Shown here in pieces: positions 1 to 10,852 of a stretch of 64,000 nt of DNA. A program made the translations under genes and the position numbers. The notes beneath the pieces were generated by a model. That model ran no database searches and was not told the DNA's origin. It saw only the letters and a program-made list of their open reading frames with translations. The stretch lies in the NCBI RefSeq assembly GCF_949628215.1, contig NC_134288.1, positions 10,051,682 to 10,115,681 of the forward strand. The letters are read 5' to 3'. The stretch is from Phalacrocorax aristotelis (Eukaryota; Chordata; Aves; Suliformes; Phalacrocoracidae). Every line of letters starts with the position of its first letter. The stretch's first letter is position 1.

Positions 1-2080
1 GATGTTCCCTTAGTGTGTTGACATTTGTCCTGAAGGATCGGCACTGGCAGCCGCCTGAGCCGTCCTTTGGGTTCGCCTCCTCAGAGTCAGTGTTTCTGGT
101 GAGTTTCTGAGAATCTGAAAGGACGGATGATATTGTCATCCTGGTTTTCCAGGCATTTGCTTGCCTCAGTTACACCCTGTGTGTTTGGCCCTGCTAACGC
201 GTGCTGCTGCTGTCGTGCATTGATTTATTTGTGTGTGCAGGGTTTAGGGAGGGTGGGGAATTGATTTCAAGGCGTCTGTTCAGAGGAGTAAAAGGGGTTT
301 GAAGTGGCTGAGGACCCTGTGCTGGGCAGGAAGGGATGGGGTGTGGTTTGGGCTGGCTGCTTGCAGTGGTTGTTGCAGTTGGTTTGCTTTTTTCTGTGTA
401 GGAATATTTGATAAAATAAGCAATAAGAAGCCTTTGCCATGGTTCTCCGAGGGGTTACTTTTCTGGGTATAGGGAGGAAAAAGTGACCCTGTTTGGTAAA
501 AACCTTTAAAATTTTATGCAAAAGAAACAGTACTTTACTTTTGTGATGTGAACAAGAGCAAGGGTAACCCAAGATGAGACTGCAATCGAGAGCGGCTTGT
601 TTCCCTCCCTTCTTTGGGGCCAGGCCTGGTGGTTCTGCCTGGGAGCCTGAGCACCGACCTGGGGTGAGGAGTAAAAAGGGTTTGGTTCTCCCAATCTCGT
701 GCTCGGCGTCTTGGGCATGAGCCCCTGGCAGAAGGAGGAGTGGAAACCTCTCCCCAGTTCCTGCAGCGGATCTAATCCCTGCCTGATGCAGTGCGTCTCC
801 CAGTGAGCCCCCGCTCTGCGGGCCAGGGCACTGTGCTGCGCTTCATGGGAAACCAAGCACTGCTGGCTGGGGAAGAAAGGAGAAGCCATCGTTTTGCCCC
901 AAAAGCCATCCAAAATGACTCTGCATCTCATGCCAGAGCTGCTGCCTGCGCCACGTCTGCTGCTGCCACGTGGTAAGAGCAGCTCCGGTGGCAGCAGATG
1001 CAATAACTTGTTAATTTGCCTTTCAAGGAGAGAGGCTGTGCATGGGATTCACCAGGAAAGAGGGAAACAAAAGGAAGCTGGAGGCGAGCAGGAGACAGGC
1101 AGGAATAAATGAGAGGCAGGATATATATACATTGAAAATAGTGTGTGTATCTGAATAAATGAGGTACAAATCTTGCAGGAAATAGTCCTGGAAGAAAGGC
1201 TGGTGTGTATTTACAAAACAGGTTTGTCAGAACTCTGACATACCCGTGGGGGAGATCCAAAGTGAGCCTGCGAGGGCAGGGGAAGCACGAGGCGCTGGTA
1301 AGCTGTGCGCTCTGTACTCCCATGCACAGCATGAGACAGGGCTTGGGTTTTCATCTTGACCAGCTGTGCTCTGCTGTTGGACTCGGGTCCGGATCTGAAC
1401 TAAGAGCAGGTCCTGCTCCAACCTTGCTGGCACATGAATGGTTTCCCTCCGTAAGCCTCCATGTATGTGCATACATGTAGGATGTTCCGTGTATGTATGT
1501 TCCATAGGTGTGTGTATATGTGCATCTCGCTACTCTCCCCGTCTCTGGAGGCACGTCTGTAGCCAACCTTGGGTGCTCTCAGCCACGGTCGCTGGGGCAG
1601 AGATGGAGCCGAAGCCCCGCCACTTGCCAGGTGGGCTGCAGCAAGTTGCTTCGGTGAGTTCCAGTAAGTGCTAAGCAGCCTCACCCGACATGTTTGCTCA
1701 TTAAATAGTTTGGAAAGGTTGAGCCCAATAGCTACAGAGGGAAACGTGTAGGTAGTACCATGAGTAACCAGACTGTGCTTGAGAGATTAGACGTGCCGTG
1801 CCAGCATTTACCAGCACGATTTCCCATCAAGCGAGAGAACCTGCTCCAAATAAATGCGAGCCCTGTGCAGCAGTTCAGTTTTGCTGATGCTCACTGCTCT
1901 TCAAGCCCAGCCCAGGAGTTGGGAGCCAGGAGAGTGAAGTCTCGCTGCTGCCAGGCTGCCCCATAGGTATTTCAGTGAGGCAAAGGTTTTCCTTTATTTA
2001 TTTATTTTACTTTATGAAAGTGCGTCATGCATTATGCGCGCGGATGTCCTCAAGAATTGGACGAGTTAGCTGAAAATTAC
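1..2080. other. Upstream flank, no gene seen
   Basis: I find no exon chain, RNA gene or repeat family that I can support here. Open frames of 60-165 codons occur on both strands, but none resembles a known protein or is bordered by a convincing splice pattern. The stretch is probably intergenic sequence upstream of SNPH. In human the next gene on this side is RAD21L1, and nothing like a cohesin subunit was seen. Confidence 0.5.
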
Positions 2081-2325
2081 GATGCTGGGTGGGGGGGTGG
2101 AACGCCAAGGGCCGGGTGGCCGCAGCTCAGGGCTGCCCCGGCTCCCCTCTCCTCCTCCTTCTCCTCCTCCAGGGTTACGCGAGGAGAGGAGCCGAGCGCG
2201 ACCCGCCGCCGGCGGCCCCGGGCGCAGGAAGCACCCGGCCCGCGGGGCGCCGCCGCCGGGGAGGGACCTCAAAAAACGGGTTTTCTGGGGGGGCTGGGGT
2301 GTGCGCTGCGCCCCGGCAGAAGGAC

Positions 2326-2339
2326 GTTGCCATAGAAAC
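2326..2339. promoter_or_regulatory. RFX X-box motif in SNPH promoter
   Basis: GTTGCCATAGAAAC is a near-palindromic X-box: the two half sites GTTGCC and AGAAAC are separated by AT. This is the consensus bound by RFX-family factors. It sits in the CpG island, 210 bases before the ATG in the first exon-like segment. Binding is inferred from the motif only. Confidence 0.55.
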
Positions 2340-2431
2340 GGGGGGAAACCCGGCGGGGGGGTAGGGGCACCCGCGCCGCCGTCGCTTTAAGAGCGCAGAG
2401 GAGGGAGGCAAATTACGCAGCTGCAAGGCTC

Positions 2432-2514
2432 ATCCCTCCCTCCCTGCTTCCCTCCTTCCATCCATCCACCCATTCATACATCCATCTATCCCTCCATCCT
2501 TCCATCCATCCCTC
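2432..2514. repeat. (TCCM)n tetranucleotide tract in SNPH 5' region
   Basis: This is an 83-base pyrimidine-rich run built from CCTC, TCCC and TCCA units (CATCCATCC and similar). It lies directly upstream of the first SNPH exon-like segment and probably falls in the core promoter or 5' UTR. Length variation between individuals would be expected. Confidence 0.8.
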
Positions 2515-2548
2515 TGCCGCCGCGCTCCCCGGCCACCCCGCCGCACCC

Positions 2549-2739
2549 ATGGAGGCCGGCGCAGGTGATGGAGTCGGGGGAGGGCAAGGGGTGGGTGGGG
2601 GGATGCGCACGGCTCCGCATCGCGCCCCGCACCGCCCCGCTCCGCCGCCGCTCACCGCCCGCTCTCTCCCTTCCCCGCCAGGTCGCTGAGCCTCCCCCGC
2701 CGGCGCTGCCGCCCTGGACATCGGCGGGGCCCCGCGCAG
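2549..2739 (+). other. SNPH: SNPH 5' UTR exons carrying a short upstream ORF
   Basis: Two segments look like 5' exons. The first ends at 2564 (GCAG followed by GTGATG). The second runs 2682-2739, between an acceptor CCCCGCCAG and a donor GTGAGC. An ATG in a good context at 2549-2551 opens a frame that, after splicing, reads M-E-A-G-A-G-R and stops. It is therefore an upstream ORF, not an extension of syntaphilin. Skipping the second exon also leaves this ATG out of frame with SNPH. The exons are inferred from splice signals and position only. Confidence 0.55.
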
Positions 2740-2939
2740 GTGAGCGGGGCGCGGTGCGGGCCGCGGGCGGGGGGCGGCGGGGCCCCGCGGCTGCCGTGAC
2801 TCATCCCTTTTTGGCTGCAATCTCGGGGCGGGGGGGTTCCGCAGCACGGGGATGCCAGCGCCGCTCCGCATCGGGGGGCGGAGGGGGGTGTCCACGGGGC
2901 AGAGGGTGCTTGAGGCAGGTCACGCATCAGGCCCGCAGC

Positions 2940-3275
2940 ATACCCGCATCGCATGCACCGGACACACGTCACACCCGCCAGACCCGCAACGCATGCACCA
3001 GACCTGCATTGCATGCACCGGACCTACAGTACATGCATCAGACCCCCATGGCATGCACCAGACCCATATCGCATTCACCCAGACCCACATCACGCACACC
3101 AGTCCTGCATCACAAGCACCAGACCCATATTGCATGCGCTAGACCCACACAGCCCGCATCGGACACACATCACACTCACCAGACCTGCAGTGCACTAGCC
3201 AGCCCCTCCCTGCATGCACCAGACCCCCCCATCACACACACCAGACCCTCCCTGCATGCACCAGAACCACATCTG
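2940..3275. repeat. About 20-bp minisatellite in SNPH intron
   Basis: About 17 degenerate copies of a unit close to GCATGCACCAGACCCACATC lie head to tail just after the second SNPH 5' exon. Copies differ in the GCATGCAC and CAGACC blocks and in spacing. Several frames stay open through the array because a 20-bp unit lacks stops. These frames are not taken as genes. Confidence 0.85.
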
Positions 3276-6200
3276 CTCATACAGCATCCAAATGTGTCTC
3301 CTGGCTCCATGGGCGTTGCAGGAGCCGGAGCTTTTGTGCAATTGAGATTTTATTTAATAGCTTAATGTTCCATTGCCAAAGGGATACAGAAAATACATGA
3401 GCTGATTGATGAGCTGGGTGCTCTTTTTCTCTCCCCCCAGCAAGGTCAGTGCTGCCTGGTTGTTGCACAGAAACCCACTGCTGTGCATTTGTTGTGCTTA
3501 TAAAATACCAGTGTTCCCACCCGCCCTAGACAGTGGGTGCGTTGTGCCATGACCTTGTGCAAGCAGGTGCAAATCCTGGTTTCCAGGGCTGCAGCGGTCC
3601 CTGGCCGGGGGTCAGGAGGGGGCAATGCCTGTACTCACACCTCAGCAGCCTCACAGCGGGCTGAGACAGGAGATTTGGCGTGTTGTTAAAGCAGGCCATT
3701 CCAGCGGTGCAGAGACCCAGGGCTAATCCTCTGTGACCACTGTCTTTCCCAGCCCTCGTTCAAGGTGGAGGGTGGTTAGGGAAGACCTCCTTCCGCTGTG
3801 CCGAGATTGTGTGGGGGTGCGGATGGGAGGAGTAGCTGTTGCACTGGAAGCTTGATTTGTCTTCCATGTTTTTGCCTTTCTATCCTGAAAGAGTGGGCTC
3901 TTCCTTCTACTTACCGGTCCTCAGCTCAGCTCCCCAGCAGACCACCTGCACAGGATGGGCTGTGCGGTGTGATCTCATGTGCACCCCCAACCTTCCCAGC
4001 CTTGGGTAAGACTGGGTTTGCATCCCAGGTATCCTGCTCCTACCCTCATGGCAATAGCTGCTGCTATGGCATTTGTCACGGAGCTCTTTTCCCTTTGCCC
4101 CCGAGGCCCCCAGCAAGAGAGCAGCCTGTTCCCTCTCGTCAGACACCTTATTTTTAGCTAATGAGGGCCAGGAATTGCCACCTCTGTGTTTGGCGCTGCA
4201 GCCGGGTCAGCTGCAAAAGTGATGAGCTGCATAACCCGATCTTTTCGAATGGTCTCTATTTGCCTGTAATCTCTGGGTGTCGACTCAGCATTTTATAACA
4301 AATGAGAATAAAAGGAGATGCTCTTATGTTTCATTACATGATACAACAACTCTTAGCAAAATTGATTTTTCTAGTGGTGTTGCATAAACATCCTGTGCAT
4401 TTTGTCCCTGCTTTTGCCCTGAGTACTGTGCTCTGGCATGAATTGGAGCATCTCCCTCTGCCCAGGACCCGGGTGAAGCTCTGCCTGCTTTAGGATGAGC
4501 CTGTGTCTGCTGGAGCAGGCAGCAGAGTTTCCCAGCCCCTGGAGGTATTGCGGCTCCCTTGGAAACTCCCAAGCAGGAGAAAAGCAGCCCCTATCTCCCA
4601 AAAAAATCCCCTGTGGCAGAAGGAGGAGCACAGACATCGTCACTGCTGTGCCGGTGTTTGCCTCCAGCAGCTCACATAGTGCCCATGGTGCCTGCGGCGC
4701 TGACCGCCTCCTTCACTGGACCTTTGCTGGCCTTGGCCCTGGCTGCCAGATCCTGCTCCTTCCCACCACGACCCAACTGCATCCCAGTCCCTTTTCAAGC
4801 ACAAACTGATCCTGGCATTGCTGCTGTTTTGGGGATGCAGTGCTCCATCCCAAATCAGGTTGCTGGTTGTTTGCCATATTCAGCACTTCGCTTATTTTTA
4901 GTGTGAAGGAAATGCAGAGCCTGTGTCAGAAAGGCGGAGAGGTCTCCTCGGGAGCCCTTTTTATTCCCCAGGAAAATGAAGCTGTGATTCCCCTCTCCCT
5001 GTTGCTCTCTGCTTTTAATCTTGTTAATACTGGAAGACTGAAAATCTCCCGGCTGCCCCCCCCCCCCCGCCTCATGGGGAGGGACCCACAGGGAAGGCAC
5101 AGTTCTTCTCCTGAGGTTTCTGCAGAATCGGTAAAGCTGCGCTTAGACACTTGGGCTTGGTGCCATCATTGCAAAATGCTCCTACAGCAGGATCTGTCAA
5201 GGAAAACAAGGGAATCCAGCAGTGAGCAGGGTGATGGGAACCCCGACAAAAGAAGCAGTGAGCGAGAAATCCGGGGAAAAGCAATGGCTGCTGGTCCTGG
5301 GCGGCTGTGTGCCAAGGGCTGGGGCTGGGGCTACCAAACAAGCCCGCCTGCTTTTGCACCTTCTCTGCATGTCACGTGTGGGGACAGGATGAGCTGGTGG
5401 GGCAGCTCGGGCCAGCACAGCAGCAGGTTCCTTCTGAACCCTGCAAAAGTCAAGCAAAGTCAGGCACCTCAGAAGCTCGCGGGAGCAAACTCAAGAGCCT
5501 GAGGTCGTGAAACCCCTGGAGGAAGAAGCTGAGGAGTCATCAGAGGCTTCACCGAGCCAACAGCGAGGGTCTCTCCAGCGGGTCTTGTGACCCCAATTCC
5601 CATGCAGAATGCTTCTAGGAGGAGAGATACCTGCTCATCCCCGTCTGTCCATTGCTGGCATGGCTGGGGGATCCAGAGTGGAGTGGAAGCGTTGGCATTC
5701 AAGCCAAAGAGGCCCCTCTCTTGGCAAGTGATCCCAAAATGATGGCTAAGCTGCAAGTCTTGAGGAAATCCTCCCCTGGGGCACCAGGCTGAGCCTCGGG
5801 ATGCTCTGCTGGAACTCTGTCACCGCTGTGCCACCTGTCTGGCTTTGCATTGCTGTCATGGTGTGATCTGTGGGGTGGCGGTGCCCCAGATCCCCTCTGC
5901 AGCCAGTGGGAGCTGGGGACGCACTGGGGGTTACATTTTGGGAGCACCTGGAGCCCCATTGTATCACCCACCGTGGGTGGTGGCAGCGTGTGGGGCTCTT
6001 GGCCCCAGGGGACATGCTGAGGCTGAGCAACCTGTGCTGGCAGGGATGGGGCTCGTGCTGTACCAGGGGGTGCCGGTGCCAGATGCTGTTACCGATGCAG
6101 GTGTGGGGAGCAGCAGCTGCCTGATCCCTGCTTGGGACTGAGCCCTGCCTGAGGCTGAGCCCCGTCTGGAGCTGAGCCCTGCCTGGTGCACGCTGCTGAC

Positions 6201-7308
6201 CACAGCAGGCACAGAAAGTGCTCGGAGAGCAGTTATGGACAATGTGCTGGTGAGGGAGGTCTCCAGTCCTGGGGGTGAGAGGCTCTCGTGCCCGACTGTG
6301 CTCCATCCCACCCTGCATGGGCTATCAGCTTTTCATGCTGTAACTCCAGCTGTTTCCTTATCAAGGACCATTGCTTTTATTTAGCATGAATTCCCCAGGC
6401 TAATTATGTTGCACAGAATAAGCACTATTTTGTGCTGTTGTTTTCAAAAGAGCTATCTTTCTGTTCCCCTATGGGCCAGGAGGTTTGCTGTCGGTGGCTC
6501 CAGGAGAGAGTGTTAGACCTTGCAATGAGCAGTGTTCATCCTGCCCGTCCCCTGAGCTGCATTTTGGGGTGGTTTGCAAGATGCTGAAACACATACAGGT
6601 CGTTTGCAGCATGATTTCTGGATCTGGTGTAAGTTGGAATGTCAGACCCTGGCCTGTACCAGCATCCCCAGGGAGCGAGAGCAGCTGCAGAGGTGCTGCA
6701 CTGAGCAGGATCCCACTGGTCTTCCCAGCATGAGGACAAGTCAGCACTCCCCAAATCACCCTAACCTCACTCCCGGTACCTGCACACTTGCACTGGTGGC
6801 AGCTGTTAAAATCTCTGTATAATTGCAAGCCTGGGCTGTTCTACAGAGCCAGGACTGTGTGTCTTGGTGGGGTAACGGTGTGGAGGTGAACTCTTTGGCT
6901 GTGGGGATCAGCATTTGCAGTTTGTGTCGCCGAGTTCAGTGCCTGTTTCTGATGCTGGATTATTGCTGCTCAGGGTCTCTCCAGAGCCTGTGCCCTCAAC
7001 ACATCCCCTCTTTTGGGGCACAGGCTGTTTTTGCCAGCTCCGTAAGGATGAACCCACAAGGAAGGGATTCTCGCCCATTTCTTCTCTGTCCTGCAAGATA
7101 TTCCCCATATTCCTCATTCTGCAAAGATGAAAATAAGGTGGAAAAAAAATCCCTTCCCCACACGTTCTTTCAGCTGGCGTGAGACCTGGCTTTATCTCAT
7201 CCACCCTTTGCATGACTGGGGATTTGTAGACCGGGAGTCACTGGCAGTGGCATGTCACCCTGCATGCACGCAGGTTTCGTCTCCTGCTGCCGAGGCTCCT
7301 GATGTTGC

Positions 7309-7578
7309 AAGTGATATGACAAGAGGAAATGGTCTCAAGCTGTGTCAGGGGAGGTTTAGATCAGATATTAGGAAAAATTTCTTTACTGAAGGAGTGGTCA
7401 GGCATTGGAACAGGCTGCCCAGAGAGGTGGTGGAGTCACCATCCCTGGGGGTGTTCAGAAAACATGTAGACATGGCACTTCAGGGCATGGTTTAGGAGGC
7501 CATGGTGGTGTTGGTTGATGGTTGGACTTGATCTTAGAGGTCTTTTCCAATCTTAATAATTCTACGATGCTATGATTC
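7309..7578 (+). mobile_element. CR1 LINE, 3' fragment
   Basis: This is a 270-bp remnant of the 3' end of a chicken-repeat-1 LINE on the plus strand. It holds the conserved 3' tail from GGAAATGGTCTCAAG through GAACAGGCTGCCCAGAGAGG to the terminal TCTACGATGCTATGATTCTT. It is heavily 5' truncated, as is usual for CR1, and shows no target duplication. The block 7406-7549 is identical base for base to 63422-63565 in the CR1 at the other end of the window. Confidence 0.95.
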
Positions 7579-10500
7579 TTTGTTTGTATTTGGGGTTTTA
7601 TCCCTGTGCTGAGCAGGAGCTGCCTTCCCTGCGCAGGGCTGGCTGTGGACAGCTCTGCCATCCCAGTCCTTGATGCTTCTGACGCGGAGCACTGAGCCTG
7701 CCTGCCCTCTGCCCTGCTTGGGTTGCTTTCCACTCCAATGTTTTTATGGGATTTCTTCTTTTCTGCTTGCCCTTGCAGTTTTGCTCTGACTCCTGCCCCA
7801 AGCCCCATCTAGTAGATATTGTTTAGATTTTTAGTAACCTGCTCTTGGTTACTCCCCTATGTTTCCTGGCCCTCACGGCTGCCATCACCTTCCTCACTGG
7901 CAAGCTTGCAGCATGCTCAGGGAGGCAGTTATTAATCTTGGAATGCTTTCATTTGATCTCCGTCTGTTTTTCCTGATGCCTAATCAATGAGCAGCCGCGG
8001 CAGTGAGCCAGAGCCACCAGAAGTGCTAGGCATTGCAGGGAGGTGGGGTCCTGGCTGGAGCGAGTCCCTGGGAGGGCAGGGGCATCCCCTCTGTGGGAGC
8101 AGACCCCTCTGCAAATCACTGGAAAAGCAGAGGTCTTCACTGCTTCTCCTTTTAGTGCATTTCAGATGTGGTATGATAGTCTTGGCTTTCCTCCTGCTTT
8201 CATGGCGAGGCTCCCTTTGCACTAGAGGTGCTCATCCTCGTCCACGTGATAGTGGTAATTCTGGGTGCAAATAAGTAATTCCCTCTGCCTTTAGATGCAG
8301 ATTAGCCACATACCATGTGGGAAGGTGTGTTTTCGTCTGCCCAACCTGCCTGTCCTTGGCAGCCCACTGCACGGTGACGCTTTTGGGGAGGCTGAAATGG
8401 CCCATTGATTCTTTGGGAATAAAGGCAGCGACAATTCATTAGCAGTGATTAAATTCAAGCCTGCTTGTTCAAGCCACGCTGGGGCAGCCTGGTGAGGCAA
8501 AGCTAGTACCCGGCCAGGAGGGGATGCACAGCCCATGATGTCTGTGAGACAGGGACCCATGCAGGGTGCAGAATGGTGCTCCCCACTCCACGGTCTTTCA
8601 GTGCCCACTGGCAGACCTTGGCCAGCATGTGACAGCAGCATGGGGCTCCTCTGAGTTTCTCACCCCCTAAACCTGCTGGCACCACGAGAGGCGCTGAGCC
8701 TCGACATGGGTGCCAGGCGAGTCTGCAGCAGTGGGAGGAGGAGGAGGAACTGAGCTCACTAGGTGCAAGGCCTAATCCAGGCTTCCCCACAGAGCTGTTC
8801 CTGGCTGCAGATGCTGTGGCAGACACCTGGGGTGCAGCGTGAGGTGCTCGCAGAAGGCCCCAGCATGGTATCAGCCTGTGTGCTGGGTGCACACATGCTG
8901 CCTGCGCTTGCCTGGTGCTGCATTAACCCCACAGTGCTGCTGGGGAGAGCAGAGGGACCCCCGAGCAGAGCAGCTTTGCATGCGGGTAACTGCTGTGAAC
9001 AGGGAAGAGCAGGAGGCAGCGGTGTTGCCGGGTACTGCTGGGCTGCCATGGCACGGGCTGGGGCACGGGGCCTGGGGCTGCAAGAGGGCGAGGAGTTAAT
9101 CCTTGTGGCTGCAAATCTCCCTAAAGCCCTGCCTGAGAGCTGCTGGAGCACCATGTGGCATGAAAAGCAAGGGGTGGGCTGGCCCCTCTGCCCAGCTTTG
9201 CAGAACCCCACGGCCAGAGCCTGGGCTGTGCCGCAGCCCCACATGGTGCTGCTGGAGGATGCTCCCACCGGCACTGGGGCCGCGCTCAGCTCTTGCACTG
9301 GATGCTGATTCACGCTGCTGCATTAGCAAAGCCCGCAGCCGCGTTGCATGCTGTCAACTCAGGAGCAGTTATCTGGCAGGGCAGAGCACTGCCTCCCTCT
9401 GCCCAGGTTCTCTCCTGGCAAATCCATCCCAGAGGGGAGCAGCAGGACCCCCAGATCCCAGTCGCTGTGTCTTGGGGATGCTGGTACCATGGGGCACCAT
9501 GTCTGCTGGGGCTGGGGGCTCACCGCAGCTGCACATCACTGGCTTTGCTGCAGCTCTCTGGACTCTGCGGTGCCCTGGTTTGGAGGTCAGAGAGCCCTGA
9601 CCCTGGGCAAAGGAGAGGCCTGGGCTGGCCATTGTGGACTTTGAGCATTAGGCAAGAGGTAGCCTGGAAAAAACAGCCCTGGAGTGGCAAATGCAAAAGG
9701 CTGCATCAGGGTGACCTGGCAGTGCTCCCTCCTCCTCTCCTGCCTCCCCCTTTTGTCCCACTCCTCATGGTCCCCTGGACCAGGGCTGGGCAGCACTTAG
9801 CGTTTCCAATCTCCCATCGATTTTCAGCTGGCTTGTGCCATCACTCATGTTGCTCTGAGCTGGAGCTGCCAAAATCTGGGACAAATACCAGCATTGTGAA
9901 TAGACTTGGGGATGAGGGGGGGGGCACACAGTGCCCCGGCCCACCCATCCCCGACAGCCTGTGAGTGCAGTGGGCCATCACAGCGGCGCCATGGGATGCT
10001 TGGTGGGATGGATGTGCTGAGCAGATGCTTTCCATAGCTCCCCTCCACTGCAGCAGTTCACATCCCTGTGTGTGCCCGAGGTGCTGCCTCCTCAAGCAGC
10101 TCCCGCCCGTTGCTACAAGCCTCTGGATTTGGCCTATTTATTTACAGGAAAATGGGCTCTGTATTTCCCGAGGGATTAGCTGCTGCTGCCGCATCATGCA
10201 GGGATCTGTCCTTCCTTACCTGATTTCACTTGTGAACGGGTTGTTCTGACTTAAGGAAGAGCAGGTGCCCGGCCCACTGCAGGGGCAGCTGCCTGCCTGC
10301 GTGGAGACTCAGTGAGGTTCGGAGTGTCAGAGCTCAGTGTGTCAGAGCCCTTGTCCCATCTCTGCCCCAAGTAACACCACCACTGCAGGCACCCTGTTTC
10401 CCTATGGCAGAACTCCCTTCCCTGGCAGGGACAGGGACCTGGTATCAGGGGAAAGCTTGTCCCATGTCTGGAGACTGGTGGGAAAGGGGCTTTAGACCAT

Positions 10501-10852
10501 GGGCAGGGACCTGCTATGCTTCTGTTTTGTCTTATAAATTAAGAAAGCCCTCGCCCTGTGCCCATAGCATGGTCTGCCAGAGCAGGATCCTGGGCACGCA
10601 GCATCCCAGCTCTCCTGGGCCATGGGAGGCAGGCAGGGAGCACAGCCCAGATGTGCAGGGCATTCAGTCCACATCTGACCCCGTACAGATGGCCCTGAGT
10701 ATGAAACTGATGCCCTGGTGCAGGGGCTTACCCCTGTGCCAGCGCTTTGCATTGCTCCCATCTCACCTGGGAGGTTTCGCTGCCTTCACCTCCTCTTTCT
10801 GTTGCATTTAACCCACAGTTCCCCCACGTCCAGGACCCACGGCCCTGCAGCA

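Larger units (their letters stand above)
2080..2870 (+). promoter_or_regulatory. SNPH: CpG-rich promoter region of SNPH
   Basis: This roughly 0.8-kb block is very GC-rich and dense in CpG, unlike the sequence on both sides. It contains two short exon-like segments with good splice signals, 2549-2564 and 2682-2739. It lies about 8 kb before the first SNPH coding exon on the same strand. No TATA box was seen. The transcription start cannot be fixed from the sequence, but should lie upstream of 2549. Confidence 0.7.
2740..10833 (+). other. SNPH: SNPH intron 2, 8.1 kb
   Basis: Between the second 5' exon and the acceptor at 10834 I find the 20-bp minisatellite, one CR1 tail at 7309-7578 and a C12 run near 5058. 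No coding exon could be supported. Open frames on both strands (for example near 5746-6318 and 8759-9313) have no family resemblance and overlap each other antiparallel, as expected of GC-rich sequence. Confidence 0.6.

Noticed and set aside
2565-3365. 266-codon open frame through the SNPH 5' exon and minisatellite
   Set aside because: The frame stays open because the 20-bp tandem unit lacks stops. Other frames are open too, and the translation is a repeat of Cys/His/Thr words unlike any protein I know.
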